Positions 30,624-41,055 are shown, numbered from the stretch's first letter. The stretch: 64,000 bases of DNA from Isoetes taiwanensis (GCA_021234155.1 JAJEKV010000030.1:6695890-6759889); one strand, 5' to 3'. Numbers and translations: made by a program. Notes: a model not told the origin generated them from the letters alone.

Positions 30624-32177
30624 TTGGCATTGGAGTATGATAAGTGCAAAATCATTAGTCCAAATTATGCAGTGCAAACTATCCTTGGGTGCATAAGGAA
30701 CAAAGGTATCCACTCTTTTATCACATTTAAGGAGGTAAACATGTTTGATAAGAATCTATCCCCTGTCTCATACCTCGGATTTAGCGGATGGTTTAAGATT
30801 TTCCAGCAGATGAAGAAAGTCAATTTTGAATACAATAAGTGCAAGGATTTGCTGAATAACCTTTATAATGAGATGAGCAGCATTATGTATCAGAGAACGT
30901 GTCAAGAAGATGAAGCTGCTATTAAATTTGTCACGGGTATTATTGCCTTGGAAAAGGCAAATGATATTAAACCATTATCTTTTGATAAGGAGCTGGGTAA
31001 CTGCAATGACAAAATCAGCAATATTACTGATAATCAGCAGGAATGCTTGTTTTCTGACCTTGATCTCACTGAAGAAGATCTAGGATCCACCAACTATAAG
31101 AAGGACTGCCTAGTAATCAATAAGGGGACATCAGACTTTAACTACAGCAATGAAGATAGTGTCCCTGAATTAACCTTATCAAATTCTACCTGTTTTCCAG
31201 TTATAATCGAGCAAACTGTTGAAGGTTATGCAGCAGTCCATGATAATGCAATATGGAGAAGTCAGAACTTCGGAGCTCTTGCTCCTATTGATTTAGAAAC
31301 ATGGATGGCCCTTGCTGGCATAACTAAGGAAGATATTTTGGCTGCAAAAAGTTCAGCTCTCAAGCTTGAGAAGACTTGCAGTATACTGGATCCTGAGCTT
31401 CCATTCAATATGGAGTTTTTTGGTCAAACATGTATCAAAAGTGGACAGGCACTAGTTGGGCAGAAAGGGCACATGGCCTTCACAAACATTGAAAGGAATG
31501 ACTATTACCTAAAGAGGATATGGAGGACTCACTGCCCTTACTTCAGATGTCCATGTGAAAAAACCAAATTTACAAACAAGAAAAATGCAGAAGACAAGTG
31601 CAATTGTGGTATTATTTGGTTCGATCAGGGAATTTGGTTCCTTATCAATCACATGGAGATGATACATCCAGGAGCATCTCCTATGCTGAGAATGGTCATT
31701 CTTACAAAGTTATTGAATAATGTCTTAAAACCTGCTGTGATTGCGTATGCTTCATACCTGGAAGTCAGGGAAAACATGTTCAAAATGACTCTGGCATATG
31801 CCAATAATCCTGATTGCAGCCTAAAAATGTTGTTTGGAAACAACAAAATGGCGGATGTGGCGGAAAAAATGATTAAACCAGTCAAATTTTTGAAGAACAG
31901 TAATTCTGCAAACAAGAAAATGTTCTGGGAGAAGTCGTATGCTGGCAAATACTCACAGAAATCAATTTCAGGCAGCATGATCTCCCCTAGGTTGCCACCT
32001 AGGATCACTATGGATCCCAAAAATGCTGAAAGTACAAGCATGAATACTGGTACACTTTCTGCTTGCAATAATATGAAATGCAATGATGAGAACAGCATAA
32101 CTAAAGGAGGCAACAAAGAAGTTTCTCTTGATGATAGCACTCCAAAAATACTGGACTATGTGGAAGATTCTACATAG
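30624..32177 (+). CDS. ORF1 of the Penelope-like element, Cys/His-containing protein of unknown function
   Basis: 517 codons, uninterrupted. An in-frame upstream extension reaches a splice-acceptor-like ctttttaggattgtgaagat at about 30577, so the true N-terminus may lie in an earlier exon. Residues 304-348 hold Cys304, Cys309, Cys311, Cys326, Cys328, His343 and His348, a likely zinc-binding module (CPYFRCPCEK ... CNCG ... HMEMIH). The rest is Asn/Ser/Lys-rich with no known domain. It could supply nucleic-acid binding for the retroelement. The long intact frame in a decayed neighbourhood argues for recent activity or constraint. Confidence 0.65.
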   Translation: MALEYDKCKIISPNYAVQTILGCIRNKGIHSFITFKEVNMFDKNLSPVSYLGFSGWFKIFQQMKKVNFEYNKCKDLLNNLYNEMSSIMYQRTCQEDEAAIKFVTGIIALEKANDIKPLSFDKELGNCNDKISNITDNQQECLFSDLDLTEEDLGSTNYKKDCLVINKGTSDFNYSNEDSVPELTLSNSTCFPVIIEQTVEGYAAVHDNAIWRSQNFGALAPIDLETWMALAGITKEDILAAKSSALKLEKTCSILDPELPFNMEFFGQTCIKSGQALVGQKGHMAFTNIERNDYYLKRIWRTHCPYFRCPCEKTKFTNKKNAEDKCNCGIIWFDQGIWFLINHMEMIHPGASPMLRMVILTKLLNNVLKPAVIAYASYLEVRENMFKMTLAYANNPDCSLKMLFGNNKMADVAEKMIKPVKFLKNSNSANKKMFWEKSYAGKYSQKSISGSMISPRLPPRITMDPKNAESTSMNTGTLSACNNMKCNDENSITKGGNKEVSLDDSTPKILDYVEDST

Positions 32178-32180
32178 AAT

Positions 32181-32302
32181 TCTGACATATTATTTGTCAG
32201 TTCTATCTTAAGCATAATATGCTTACTAGTTATGTTCTTTTGAACAAGAAATCTGACATATTTCTGGTCAGAACTATTTTGAGCAGAATATGCTTACTAA
32301 AG
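32181..32302 (+). repeat. Short tandem repeat between ORF1 and the RT reading frames
   Basis: Two diverged units beginning tctgacatatt and ending atatgcttact, at about 32181-32230 and 32252-32302. Confidence 0.6.
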
Positions 32303-32483
32303 TAATTGGACACATATCATGTCCTTAGCCATTTGGCAAAAACATTTCATCTTAATATACATCTTTTTTTTGAAATTAGTGTTGCTTTGTGCAATTGAAC
32401 AAAGTCTAACTAGAAATATTTTTGTAGGTTAAGAGCTCGAAGAGCAGAACCATAACAAAGGATATTAACAAAAATAGACATCT

Positions 32484-33125
32484 ATGCAAATGAATGGAAC
32501 GGATGAGGACAATAAAGTTGTCCATATGAAATTCTTATCCAAAGCTTTGGATAAATTTAGCATCAAAAAAATCTTTCATACGGTAATGTATGAGATTTTC
32601 CAAGAAAGAGGAGAAATAATGGTTGCAAACACCACGTTTGCATGGAAATATATTGATCATATTAGAGATAAAGTCTACAAACCATACTCGGTATTTGCCA
32701 GTGGGATTCCTAATAAATGCCCATGCAGTAATCCAAATCTCAAGAGATTTATTGATCATAGGATTGGGCACATCCGTACTACCGATCTAGAAATAATACA
32801 TTGTCCTAAGTTAAGAAATGCATTTTCATATGGACTAAACCATATTCCAGACCACAATTTTAGCATACAGCAATTCATGGAAAATTTTGAAGCATTATGC
32901 CAGCAATTTTTTATGGTGCACAAGTATGATTTACTTGACCTCACTGAAGAAGACATACAGAACATTTGTCTACTGTTACAAAAGATGGCATATTCAGAAA
33001 TTGTAGACTTCAAAAACCAGCTACCACAAAGGAGATTCTTATGGCTCGATAAAGAGGTTATTAAAAATATTACTTGGCTAAATGACAATCTTTATGTTGT
33101 TTGGTCTAGACAAAGCGAAGAATAA
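32484..33125 (+). pseudogene. N-terminal part of the Penelope-like reverse transcriptase
   Basis: 213 codons ending at a TAA at 33123-33125. It contains CPCSNPNLKRFIDHRIGHIR, TTDLEIIHCPKLRNAF and SYGLNHIP, which resemble the conserved region before the fingers in Penelope-type RTs (a CxC, a His-rich strand, 'lr.l...G...'). Near its end the frame reads LYVVWSRQSEE-stop-SLFSFVPKHIEEMAKKAG, where related proteins have a DKA..nF.fvC block. The stop and a later shift (33126-33277) separate this part from the catalytic ORF. An acceptor-like tttttgtaggttaag at about 32422 may mark a splice upstream. Confidence 0.6.
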
Positions 33126-33277
33126 TCTTTGTTTTCATTTGTCCCTAAGCACATTGAGGAAATGGCAAAAAAAGCAGGGCTTGCTAGCCCCTCGATTTTC
33201 GGTCAGTCGGACTCCCACAAGCTATTAAAGATAAATGTCTACAGGATATTTCTTCACTCTTAGGGGATGAGCAGATA

Positions 33278-34522
33278 ATGTGTAAGAACCTACCATATTT
33301 GATGGCCACTTTCAAAGCACACAAAGGGGAATACAGATGGCTTACAAATGCACATAACACACTATTTACAGAAATAGCCTCTTTGGTGACGAGTGTCTTG
33401 AACAATTTCATTGATATCTGGCCCAATTTATGCTTTAAAATGACAGCTAGATACAGATTCTGGAACCCCAAGAAGATCAATGCATGCTGGCTGGTTAATT
33501 CAGCTTATGATGTTATTTTGAATCTACCCAACCACATCTATGATGTGTACTCTGCGGACATAACAAAATGTTATGAAAACATTCCCATACATGGTGATGA
33601 AGGCATAATTGAGGTCACTAATGATATTGCAGACATGATCTGGACGTATATGATTGAAGAGAACACTTGCTTTGACTTATTGGTTAAAAATAAAGGAGGA
33701 AAGATCCTAGTCAAATGGGCCAGAAATGGTAAGGATAAAGAATACATTAGTTGGAAGCTGATTTCTAGAACAAACTTTAAAAGCATGAATGCATGGCTTT
33801 TAAGTAACTGTTATTTACAAATGGGAAAGGACATATGGAAACAAGTTAGGGGAATTCCAATGGGATTTGCTTGCAGCCCTGCATGGTGTAATCTCTATTT
33901 AGCATGGTTTGAGCTAAGATTCATTCTTAAACTTGCGTACTCTGGAAGAATGAAAGATGTTTACAGGTTTCAAAATGCAGCTAGATACATAGATGATTTA
34001 AACATTATTAATGCTGGAGATGTCAGGGAATTTCTTACCGTAGGTGGTGAGTATTCAATTTACAACCTTACATATCTCAGCATCAAAGATGAAACTGTAT
34101 ATGGGCATAGTAAAGATGGGGAGATTCCTAGGGGTGTTGAATGCAATTTTTTAAACATTTCCATCAAAGTAATGGATTCAAATAGAGGGCTATTCCTCAT
34201 GTACAGGTATGATAAAAGGAAAAAGCTGCCCTTTAAAATTAACCAATTCATCTGTGCAGATAGCTGCAGACCATATGGACAGGCATCTAAAGTGATAATA
34301 TCGCAAATACTTCCGTATGTATATGCACATTCTGATGCATACAATGCAGCAACAGATATTTGTGACCTAATTGAAGCATTCATTGCTAATGGCTTTGGCA
34401 GGATAAAAATATCCAATATGGTATTAAATACCTTACAGCAGGAGACTTATCCAGGTATACTATATTCCATAAATGACATGATTAGATTTCTCAAGGGAAT
34501 GATTGATTACAAGTTCCTTTAA
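33278..34522 (+). CDS. Reverse transcriptase catalytic domain, Penelope-like
   Basis: 414 codons, intact. PYLMATFKAHKGEYRWLTNA matches the 'PK.HK....R.I' block that characterises Penelope-like RTs. Motif A is SADITKCYENIP (Asp94), motif B is RGIPMGFACSPAWCNLYL (191-208), and motif C is RYIDDLNI (Asp239-Asp240), so all catalytic Asps are present. The thumb region has FLNISIKV and MYRYDKRKKLPFKINQF. No endonuclease domain follows; the frame ends in the thumb. The first Met is simply the first after the upstream break. RT of this class primes from a target DNA end. It differs clearly from the gypsy and LINE RTs in the window. Confidence 0.85.
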   Translation: MCKNLPYLMATFKAHKGEYRWLTNAHNTLFTEIASLVTSVLNNFIDIWPNLCFKMTARYRFWNPKKINACWLVNSAYDVILNLPNHIYDVYSADITKCYENIPIHGDEGIIEVTNDIADMIWTYMIEENTCFDLLVKNKGGKILVKWARNGKDKEYISWKLISRTNFKSMNAWLLSNCYLQMGKDIWKQVRGIPMGFACSPAWCNLYLAWFELRFILKLAYSGRMKDVYRFQNAARYIDDLNIINAGDVREFLTVGGEYSIYNLTYLSIKDETVYGHSKDGEIPRGVECNFLNISIKVMDSNRGLFLMYRYDKRKKLPFKINQFICADSCRPYGQASKVIISQILPYVYAHSDAYNAATDICDLIEAFIANGFGRIKISNMVLNTLQQETYPGILYSINDMIRFLKGMIDYKFL

Positions 34523-34950
34523 ATATGATGTAAGAGTAGAATAATATAGGAGGGGTAGGGCCTTGATGGTACAACAAGGCCCTACTCTCCTTGTTGATAC
34601 CATGCATTTTTACATGAAGCAAGTCTTGGTCCCCCTGACCTAAGGTAGGAGGCAGGATTTTTTATTATAGTACCTTAAGACATTTTTGGTTTTTTATAAG
34701 GATATGCTCACAGTCTAGGTGGCAGGGCAGCTTAACTCATGGGCCATGAATAAATATCATGCTATGTACACTGTATTAAACCTAATGGTTGGAATACAAA
34801 CTAGTATATGTAATTGACAATAAAGAGTTAAAGCATTATTGGTCTTTTTTGGGCAGAAAATTGGAAATAGGGCTTTTTGACGACCATCAGGGAGATGGGT
34901 GTGATTTCGAGCATAGGCCATGGACTTACTTACGCCTTTAGCAAAGAGAT

Positions 34951-35490
34951 ATGATACCGACCCCATGCATGACGGTAATAGGTACACCTACTTTATCGGA
35001 TTATATAAGGGGCTTGCCTCAATTTGAAGCAGATGCATGCGGCCTTGGGCTGCTCCCTGATCCAGACATGACAAGGAAGAAGGGGGATTTGAATATGGCC
35101 ACTAGAAAAAGGATGGCTGAGGAAAAGAATGAGAGCAGCTTCAAAAAGATTTATCAATTTAGAAGCTCTGTTGTTAAGGATAGCTTTGTTCTGAATGCCA
35201 AGAATGATGCTCTGAATTGCAGCAACAATGCAGATGGAGATGCTACTGGGTTGAAGGATAAAGGCAAATCACATGTTGTGATACCAGGAGAAGTGATGGT
35301 GACGAATCCAATTGCAGACATATGTGGGAACAATAATACCACTGGACAATCTGCCCATGATGGTGCAAGCATTGAAATTCCCATCAACACATCTGGAGCT
35401 ATTGTATCAACGGCACGTCAAACTAAGGTTTGCAATGGTATTTGTGTTGATTTGTTATTATATGATGAGATTGGCAGCCACCAGATCTGA
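34951..35490 (+). CDS. Hypothetical protein inside the Penelope-like element
   Basis: 179 codons beginning MIPTPCMTVIGTPTLSDYIR. Composition is Asn/Asp/Lys/Ser-rich with no domain recognised. It lies between the RT stop and the right direct repeat. The N-terminal GTPTLSDYIRGLPQFEADAC and a Lys-rich middle suggest a soluble protein. It could be the first exon of a neighbouring tandem copy, an accessory ORF, or chance. Sequence at 34523-34950 and 35491-36259 has no other gene that I can see. Confidence 0.4.
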   Translation: MIPTPCMTVIGTPTLSDYIRGLPQFEADACGLGLLPDPDMTRKKGDLNMATRKRMAEEKNESSFKKIYQFRSSVVKDSFVLNAKNDALNCSNNADGDATGLKDKGKSHVVIPGEVMVTNPIADICGNNNTTGQSAHDGASIEIPINTSGAIVSTARQTKVCNGICVDLLLYDEIGSHQI

Positions 35491-36259
35491 TAGTTGGGCT
35501 AAGAATGCAAGGATATTAATCTGAATATTATGGGTAATTACATTCTAACAACAGATCTGGACTATTTCTCTTCTTGATTGAATAGATTGCTATGAATACA
35601 ATAATGGAGATTTACATTCTAACAACAGATCTTGATATTTACTTGATTTAATAGGTTGCTATGAATATGATAATGTAGATTTAAAATCTTTACAGATATG
35701 GTATGAGCATTTGCAGATGTAGTTTGCTGCCTATGTTGTAGATCTAAGTGGATCTGCCCGGTTTGGCAGTAGAGTAAATATTTGACTATAGATGCAGGCA
35801 TCTTAAATCTAAATTATGATAGCAATGGCATTTAGTAATAATGCTATCAGATTTAGGAAGCTTACTTTAATGTTAATTTGTTTCTGCAATTGAATAATAG
35901 CAAGGTGATGGGGGATAACCTCAAGGAAGCCCATGACACCTGCTATCCCATTCAATTACAACCATTCTAATGCTTGTCTCTTGTTTGTGGATGCAGGTAA
36001 CAGGCTTCCTTGCTACTTGTTATGTATTCTACCTAAGAAAATCTGATATGAAGGATTATTTGGTGGATATATTGAAGATTATGATATGAAATATCCAGAT
36101 CTGTTTTTCTGCATGGAAATAAACCTAAATCGACAGTGATTGTAGGCAATTTAACATGAATATATTCAGTTTGTTGTTATGGACAAAGGTAAAATTCGGT
36201 TATGAACCTATTTGTGGATTATTGCATACATATGTACTAAAGTAAGTATTAATGATTAA

Positions 36260-36422
36260 TTCCATATGGTGTAAAATGATTCCATGTCAAGGCCATGACT
36301 TAAAGTGTACCTGTTTTTTGTCTTGGGCTGCTAATTGATGCTAAGTACTTTCTTGCAAAGATTGTACATGGTTAAAGGTCTGGACTGTTGGACAGTACAG
36401 GTCTTAAAGGTTTTTTTTTTTT
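36260..36422 (+). repeat. Right direct repeat of the Penelope-like element
   Basis: Same as 30318-30478 in the same orientation, ending in a run of about 15 T. Confidence 0.9.
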
Positions 36423-36424
36423 TG

Positions 36425-36805
36425 GCTAAAAGAATCCGTTACATCCAACACTTTTAAATTAAAACCCCCCTGAAACCCCCTTTGATTTGGGTGCATATTC
36501 ACACGGGGGTGACTCCGGGCATCGAGAGCTATTGGATGGGCATATTTGCCCTTTATTCCCCGATCTAGACCGTAGATAGCGATCCTCGTTTATGAGATAT
36601 GCTTGTACAAGTTTTAATATATCGTATATCGAGGTTTGCAAAATACTATAAGGTTTGAGGCAATATATTGAATGGTGTTGATTTTGTATATGTATTATAC
36701 AATTTTAGGGCTCTCGCTGCCCTACGTGTGAATATGCACCCAAACCAAAGGGGGTTTCAGGGGGGTTTTAATTTAAAAGTGTTGGATGTAATGGTTTGTT
36801 TTAGC
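36425..36805. mobile_element. MITE with about 80-bp terminal inverted repeats
   Basis: Left arm 36425-36504 (gctaaaag ... acatccaacacttttaaatt ... catattcacac) is the inverse of the right arm 36726-36805. The 220-bp centre has no coding capacity. Flanks are T- and A-rich, so a target duplication cannot be defined. It lies directly against the Penelope-like repeat. Confidence 0.85.
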
Positions 36806-36989
36806 GATAAAAAAAAACTTAGACCCCTTCGGGGCCTTAAGAACCTTATACGAATGGACGAAGTAAATAAGTAATATGTGTATTACTATGATAGGAAATC
36901 AAGAGCATTACCTTTACATTTTTATTTAATAAAATGCATTTTTAGCAAGAATAGGTAGTTGCCAATAAAACTTTGCATTTGAATTGAGG

Positions 36990-37371
36990 TAACCATGAAA
37001 TATAAGATTATATCTAGTGCCCTTGCTATTTATCCAGATACTTGGAATAAATTGTGGAGCCAAGCATTTTCATTTAGCATCAGGATGGTTGTTGTGGTCC
37101 ATCTGGAAGCACAGGTTTGGATATTCCTACTGCAGTTGTCCTTCAGGACGCACAAGCTAGAATTGCTAAGGCCTATCATTGCTCTTCGCTTGCTCCTGCC
37201 AAGCGACAGTTGATATTTGAGTTCCATTTGAGTGTGTTGTGGCTGGTGGTTCTATTCAGTGGATCATGATTATCCTCTGAGATTTTATTCCCTCCTGTGC
37301 ATTTGTATCTGGCTTTTGGCTTGGAGTTTTAATAAAGTTTGTCGTCCATCAAAAGAAAAAAAATAACATTA
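36990..37371 (+). other. Possible 3' end of a retroposed transcript
   Basis: A 380-bp stretch ends tttaataaagtttgtcgtcc followed by atcaaaag and eight or nine A, the form of a LINE or processed-transcript tail with a poly(A) signal. A 72-codon frame at 36995-37213 lies within it but has no recognised family. Confidence 0.35.
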
Positions 37372-38179
37372 TATCTAGCACAATATACTTTGTTTCTAGC
37401 ACTTGCTCTAATTAGTGGACATTGACTTGGAAGAATACTCAACAGTGTCTACGAATCACTCTCCATTGGGATCCTTATATATGCCCAGTAAGAAGTCCTT
37501 ATATATAACCCTCCATTGAACTTTGTAGCTCTGTCAATTGTCAAAACGAAAAACCCTCCATTTGGAATCCTTTTATAATCCCAATAAGAAGTTGTGGCTA
37601 TGTGAATTGCCAATATGAAAATGAACTCAATAATAATTTGGTCTATTGCACCAATGAAAATGAACTTAATTCACAATAAAAGGATGCTTTGCTGGATATA
37701 GCATAGGCCAGTATTTTGTCCATGAAAATTGAAAAAGTTTTGAAAAAATCAAATGAAAACTAGATTTAAAGTATAATATTCAAAAGCGAACTCACCTCAA
37801 CTTTTGAGAATCACATAGATTTGGGTGAACAAAGTAGCGACATCGCCATAAAACTAGAGCCTCAATATCTCAAGATTGGAGCTGGATTCAGATACAAATG
37901 CAAATGAAAAAGGGAAATTATGGAAAATGCAAAATAAGAATTGAGATGATGACAATCCATAAAAAGATGGTAATAAAGCTTTGGATTACGTTGTAGAATG
38001 ACTAAAATGTATCTTCTAAAACCATAACATAATTCAGCCTTACAACAAGGAATTTGTTTTATATGGGATTTGAACTATTAATAATTAAATAAATACTTTA
38101 TTTTTACAAAAGAAATTAGGCAGTCAAAATTTCTTATATTTCTATACAAAATGGTACAAGGAAATGCTTGACAAGCAAG
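37372..38179. other. No recognisable gene
   Basis: AT-rich. An imperfect repeat around ccctccattgg..tcctta/tttata..cccagtaagaagt occurs three times between 37460 and 37600. An AATAAA on the minus strand near 38090 could serve the element C H3-like ORF. Confidence 0.4.
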
Positions 38180-39390
38180 CTAGTTATGGTCTTCCCATAT
38201 CCTTCGGGCGAGAGTCAGATCCTTGGTCATGATGGTCGCCCTTTTGGCATGAATAGCACAGAGATTGCATCCCCAAAAAGGACTACAAGGTAATCTTCGG
38301 CGGCCTCCTGTAGGGCGAGCATAGCGAAAGTCTGGAACTGAAGATCGGTTCGATACTCCTATGCAATTTCTTGGACCAGGTGCTGGAAGGGGAGCTTCCG
38401 TAGCAGAAGCTCGGTCGTCTTCTGGTACTTTCAAATCTTCCTCAAGGCCACGGTATCGCAACTGTACCAGTGCGGCTTCTTGGGCTGCACCGACTTCTGG
38501 GGCTGCGTCGGCTTCTTGGGCAAGGTCTTGCCCCCTGATACTGGCCAACGTCGGGCTGCATCCACTCGGTCTCGCCTTCCAATGCCCTCAACGGTCTTGA
38601 GCTTCTCCTTATAGGCACTTCCCGACTTATGGGCGGTGGACTTTCGCCTTTGCTTCACAACAGGGGTCTCAGTTTGGTCGGGAGCTCGCTGGGTGGTCTG
38701 CTCTGGGTTTGGTTGCGGTTGCTGCTCTTGGTCCTGATTCTACTTGGCAAGCTCTTCGGCGTGCTCTATCTCTTGTTGTGCGGGCATGGGCAGCTGCCAT
38801 GCGCTCTTCCACCTCTGCGAGGTGACGAGCAGTAATCCTTTGCAGCAGCTCAACATGATACTGGTCTGCCTAGTCTGCATATCCAGCTGGATAGCTATCA
38901 AGTGATCCACTGTAAGGTATAACAGAACCTCACCTCAAGCAAAGCTTTGGGTGGCCTCGTCGTACTGGTAGGGGGGAAGGCCGAATGGGTTCCCATTTAT
39001 GATGGCTCACCCATCTCCCAGGTAGACATCGGACCTTCGGCTCTCCCCTTTCCATCTCTCGGGTATCGTCTCCTCGGGCAAGCTCTCGAATTCTCTCGGC
39101 TTCTATTCGGATAGTTTCTTCCTCGGGAACTTCTACACACGAGGGTGGATAGAACTTGACTAGCATCAGGAGTTGGTCAGGCTGTTCGAGAGGTTAAGTT
39201 TCAATAGAAAGTGCTCGGACAAGTGGAGAATAGGGTAAGGGACCTTATGTCCGGTGACGAAGTATTGCACGAGCTCAATCAAGAGTAGCTCCACCTTAGC
39301 AGGGTCGCGAGCAAGTTGTTCACCAAGCTCAACAAATATTTGGGGCACACTGAGGTTACCATAGCTAAGGGTACCGCGGGTACGAGCCAT
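38180..39390 (-). pseudogene. Histone H3-like protein of element C (broken)
   Basis: Read on the minus strand from the ATG at 39390: MARTRGTLSYGNLSV, then LGEQLARDPAKVELLLIELV to a stop, then charged and coiled-coil-like segments in other frames (EEETIRIEAERIRELARG). A basic tail KQRRKSTAHKSGSAYKEK leads to an H3 core that is the least diverged of the three: KKPHWYSCDTVALRKI, a stop, KYQKTTELLLRKLPFQHLVQ, a stop after EIA, YRTDLQFQTFAMLALQEAAE, DYLVVLFGD, a frameshift, then CNLCAIHAKRATIMTKDLTL and ARRIW to the TAG at 38180-38182. It has two internal stops and at least two shifts. It lies downstream of a primer site at 40024-40035 on the same strand, as in element A. Confidence 0.8.
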
Positions 39391-39399
39391 GTTCATGGG

Positions 39400-40036
39400 G
39401 GATGGAAGAAGGTTGGAAACGAGGCGCTGGTAGAGCGGTAGTGGCGGAGTTCAAACGCAGAGTCAAGGGGGGCGAGCTTCTCTCCAGCGGCTATGGCGGA
39501 CGGGCGGGGCGAAGGCGCTAGGCGAAAAGATAAAACAAAAAAATAACCGTCACTTTATTTTAAAATTCAAAATTTTTCAAAACTTAAAAAAAAAAGTACG
39601 ATAGAAATACGCATTTGTATACAGATGCGCCGCTAGGAAAATACAGGTTTCTTTTTTAATTCTAAGACTCCAAAATGACAGCGGCACACTCTAAGCTCCT
39701 GGGTCCTGCTGTTGCCATTTTCCTGTTGGATATTGATGCCCTAGGGTAATTGGACTGTGCCCGACACATTGATGTAAAAATCTCGTCCATCCGAGCTACC
39801 TGGAGAAAGTTATGGCCCTTGAAACACACGACCCATTTGCTCTACAACCTAACATACTTGCCATACTAGTTTACACCTTCCTACTCAACTAATTTAGCCC
39901 TCCCATAATTAGGTCAACCCACATGCTAACTATAGAGTTGGAATAGTTTACCCTAAGACGAAGTCCTCCCAAACTAACGAGTTAGACTATGGCCAGTGCA
40001 ATGATTTGGTCTACCAAAATCATGCTCTGATACCAC
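39400..40036 (-). mobile_element. Leader of gypsy 'element C' with primer-binding site
   Basis: On the minus strand TGGTATCAGAGCATG (site at 40024-40035) follows CACA plus one base, as in element A. The next bases, ttttggtagaccaa...gcactgg.cata.gtctaac, align with A's leader (cttggttgaccaag...gcactcgaccata). The LTR would extend to the right from 40037, but its far end is not recognised and it may be truncated. Downstream of the H3-like ORF (below 38180) no ORF2 or gag is seen, so element C is a 5' fragment. Confidence 0.65.
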
Positions 40037-40283
40037 TGTGATGCTCCCAGAATCTATACGATGCTCCCATTGTACAAATACGAGAATTCCCCTCCCATGG
40101 GTTACACTGCTTCGAGGGGATGTTAGGATATTGTCTGAAAGACACAGGGAAGCTGCATTTCAGAAGCCACATGAAAGATGTGACTGCAGACCAACTGGAG
40201 CGTGGAAAGAATCTGTACGCAATGTATGGTGCCCGAGAGATTAAGCATTTGTGTAGTGTTAAATAACAAGAATCTTCTTAGTC

Positions 40284-40772
40284 GTGCTGGACGGTAGGCG
40301 CCAGAAAACTCCGAGCTTATGCTACAAGATCGCTCGCATGCTTCGAACTGGCAAATTTTTCGTTTCCAGTGCGTGGGTGCTTCCTTGGAATCCTGCCTGC
40401 ATTAGTTATTATAGAGTGGAGGCTGCTTGGAGATTAACTCTAGATCTAAATCACGCTTCTATCAAGGATGTTCGATGCTTGATTTATGGCCTGCCTTCAG
40501 GGGAAGAACCCATAGAGAAGGTTGGGAAGAGACGCCACAGATTCTGGGACGATGCGTTAGCTTGTAAGGAATTAGACAGGCTTGACGCAATGCCAGAAGA
40601 GGAAAGTAGCAATGGAGAAGGAGACGATGCAGTTGATATAGTAGATTACCCCACTGATGAAGAATACCATGAAGAGACGCCAGCTTTTATTCCTCCCATA
40701 GATCCCAACCAACCTTGCTTTGAAGATTACATTCTTTTAAACATACAGGATCATGGATTCCAGATTGGATAG
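40284..40772 (+). CDS. Hypothetical protein with acidic C-terminus
   Basis: 162 codons, MLDGRRQKTPSLCYKIARML start. The middle block RRHRFWDDALACKELDRLDA is followed by an acidic run (EEESSNGEGDDAVDIVDYPT) and a Pro-rich end. No family recognised. Followed by a splice-acceptor-like cttcttgcag at about 40835 and by a copia fragment. It may be a captured exon or chance. Confidence 0.3.
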   Translation: MLDGRRQKTPSLCYKIARMLRTGKFFVSSAWVLPWNPACISYYRVEAAWRLTLDLNHASIKDVRCLIYGLPSGEEPIEKVGKRRHRFWDDALACKELDRLDAMPEEESSNGEGDDAVDIVDYPTDEEYHEETPAFIPPIDPNQPCFEDYILLNIQDHGFQIG

Positions 40773-40881
40773 TATGATTTTTGCAATTATTATTCTCTCT
40801 CTTCCATGGATTGACTAACTGAATGGGCTCCTTCTTGCAGGTCCCAGTAGGATTGGAGAGCGATCAGGGCATCATCCTCGG

Positions 40882-41055
40882 ACAAAGCACATTCCAATTC
40901 ATTATCATTATGTCCGCGATCTAGTAGAGAAAACAATCATTTCATTGATCTATTTGCCGACTGGTGCAATGGTTGCAGATATCTTTACTAAGCCACTGGG
41001 TACACAAAAATTTGTACAGTTTAGATCAGCACTTGGTGTTATACCATTGCAGTAG
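40882..41055 (+). pseudogene. Ty1/copia RNase H C-terminal fragment
   Basis: Reads RTKHIPIHYHYVRDLVEK, then YLPTGAMVADIFTKPLGTQK and ALGVIPLQ-stop. This is the conserved end of copia pol ('TKHIdi.yHfiRdlve...v.T..m.ADilTKpL'). Only the last 57 codons are present. Confidence 0.85.

Larger units (their letters stand above)
30318..36423 (+). mobile_element. Penelope-like retroelement bounded by direct repeats
   Basis: A 6.1-kb unit with about 160-bp direct repeats at its ends and three plus-strand ORFs in between, the last a reverse transcriptase of the Penelope-like type. Its AT-rich composition contrasts with the GC-richer gypsy DNA on the left. Terminal direct repeats resemble the 'pseudo-LTRs' that Penelope-like elements form through tandem insertion. 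No GIY-YIG endonuclease is visible, so it may be an endonuclease-lacking type or a truncated copy. It lies next to element B's protease, suggesting that it inserted there. Confidence 0.65.

Noticed and set aside
30318-36423. Direct identification of the Penelope-like element as conifer Dryad
   Set aside because: No GIY-YIG endonuclease is visible and I cannot align it to Dryad from memory.
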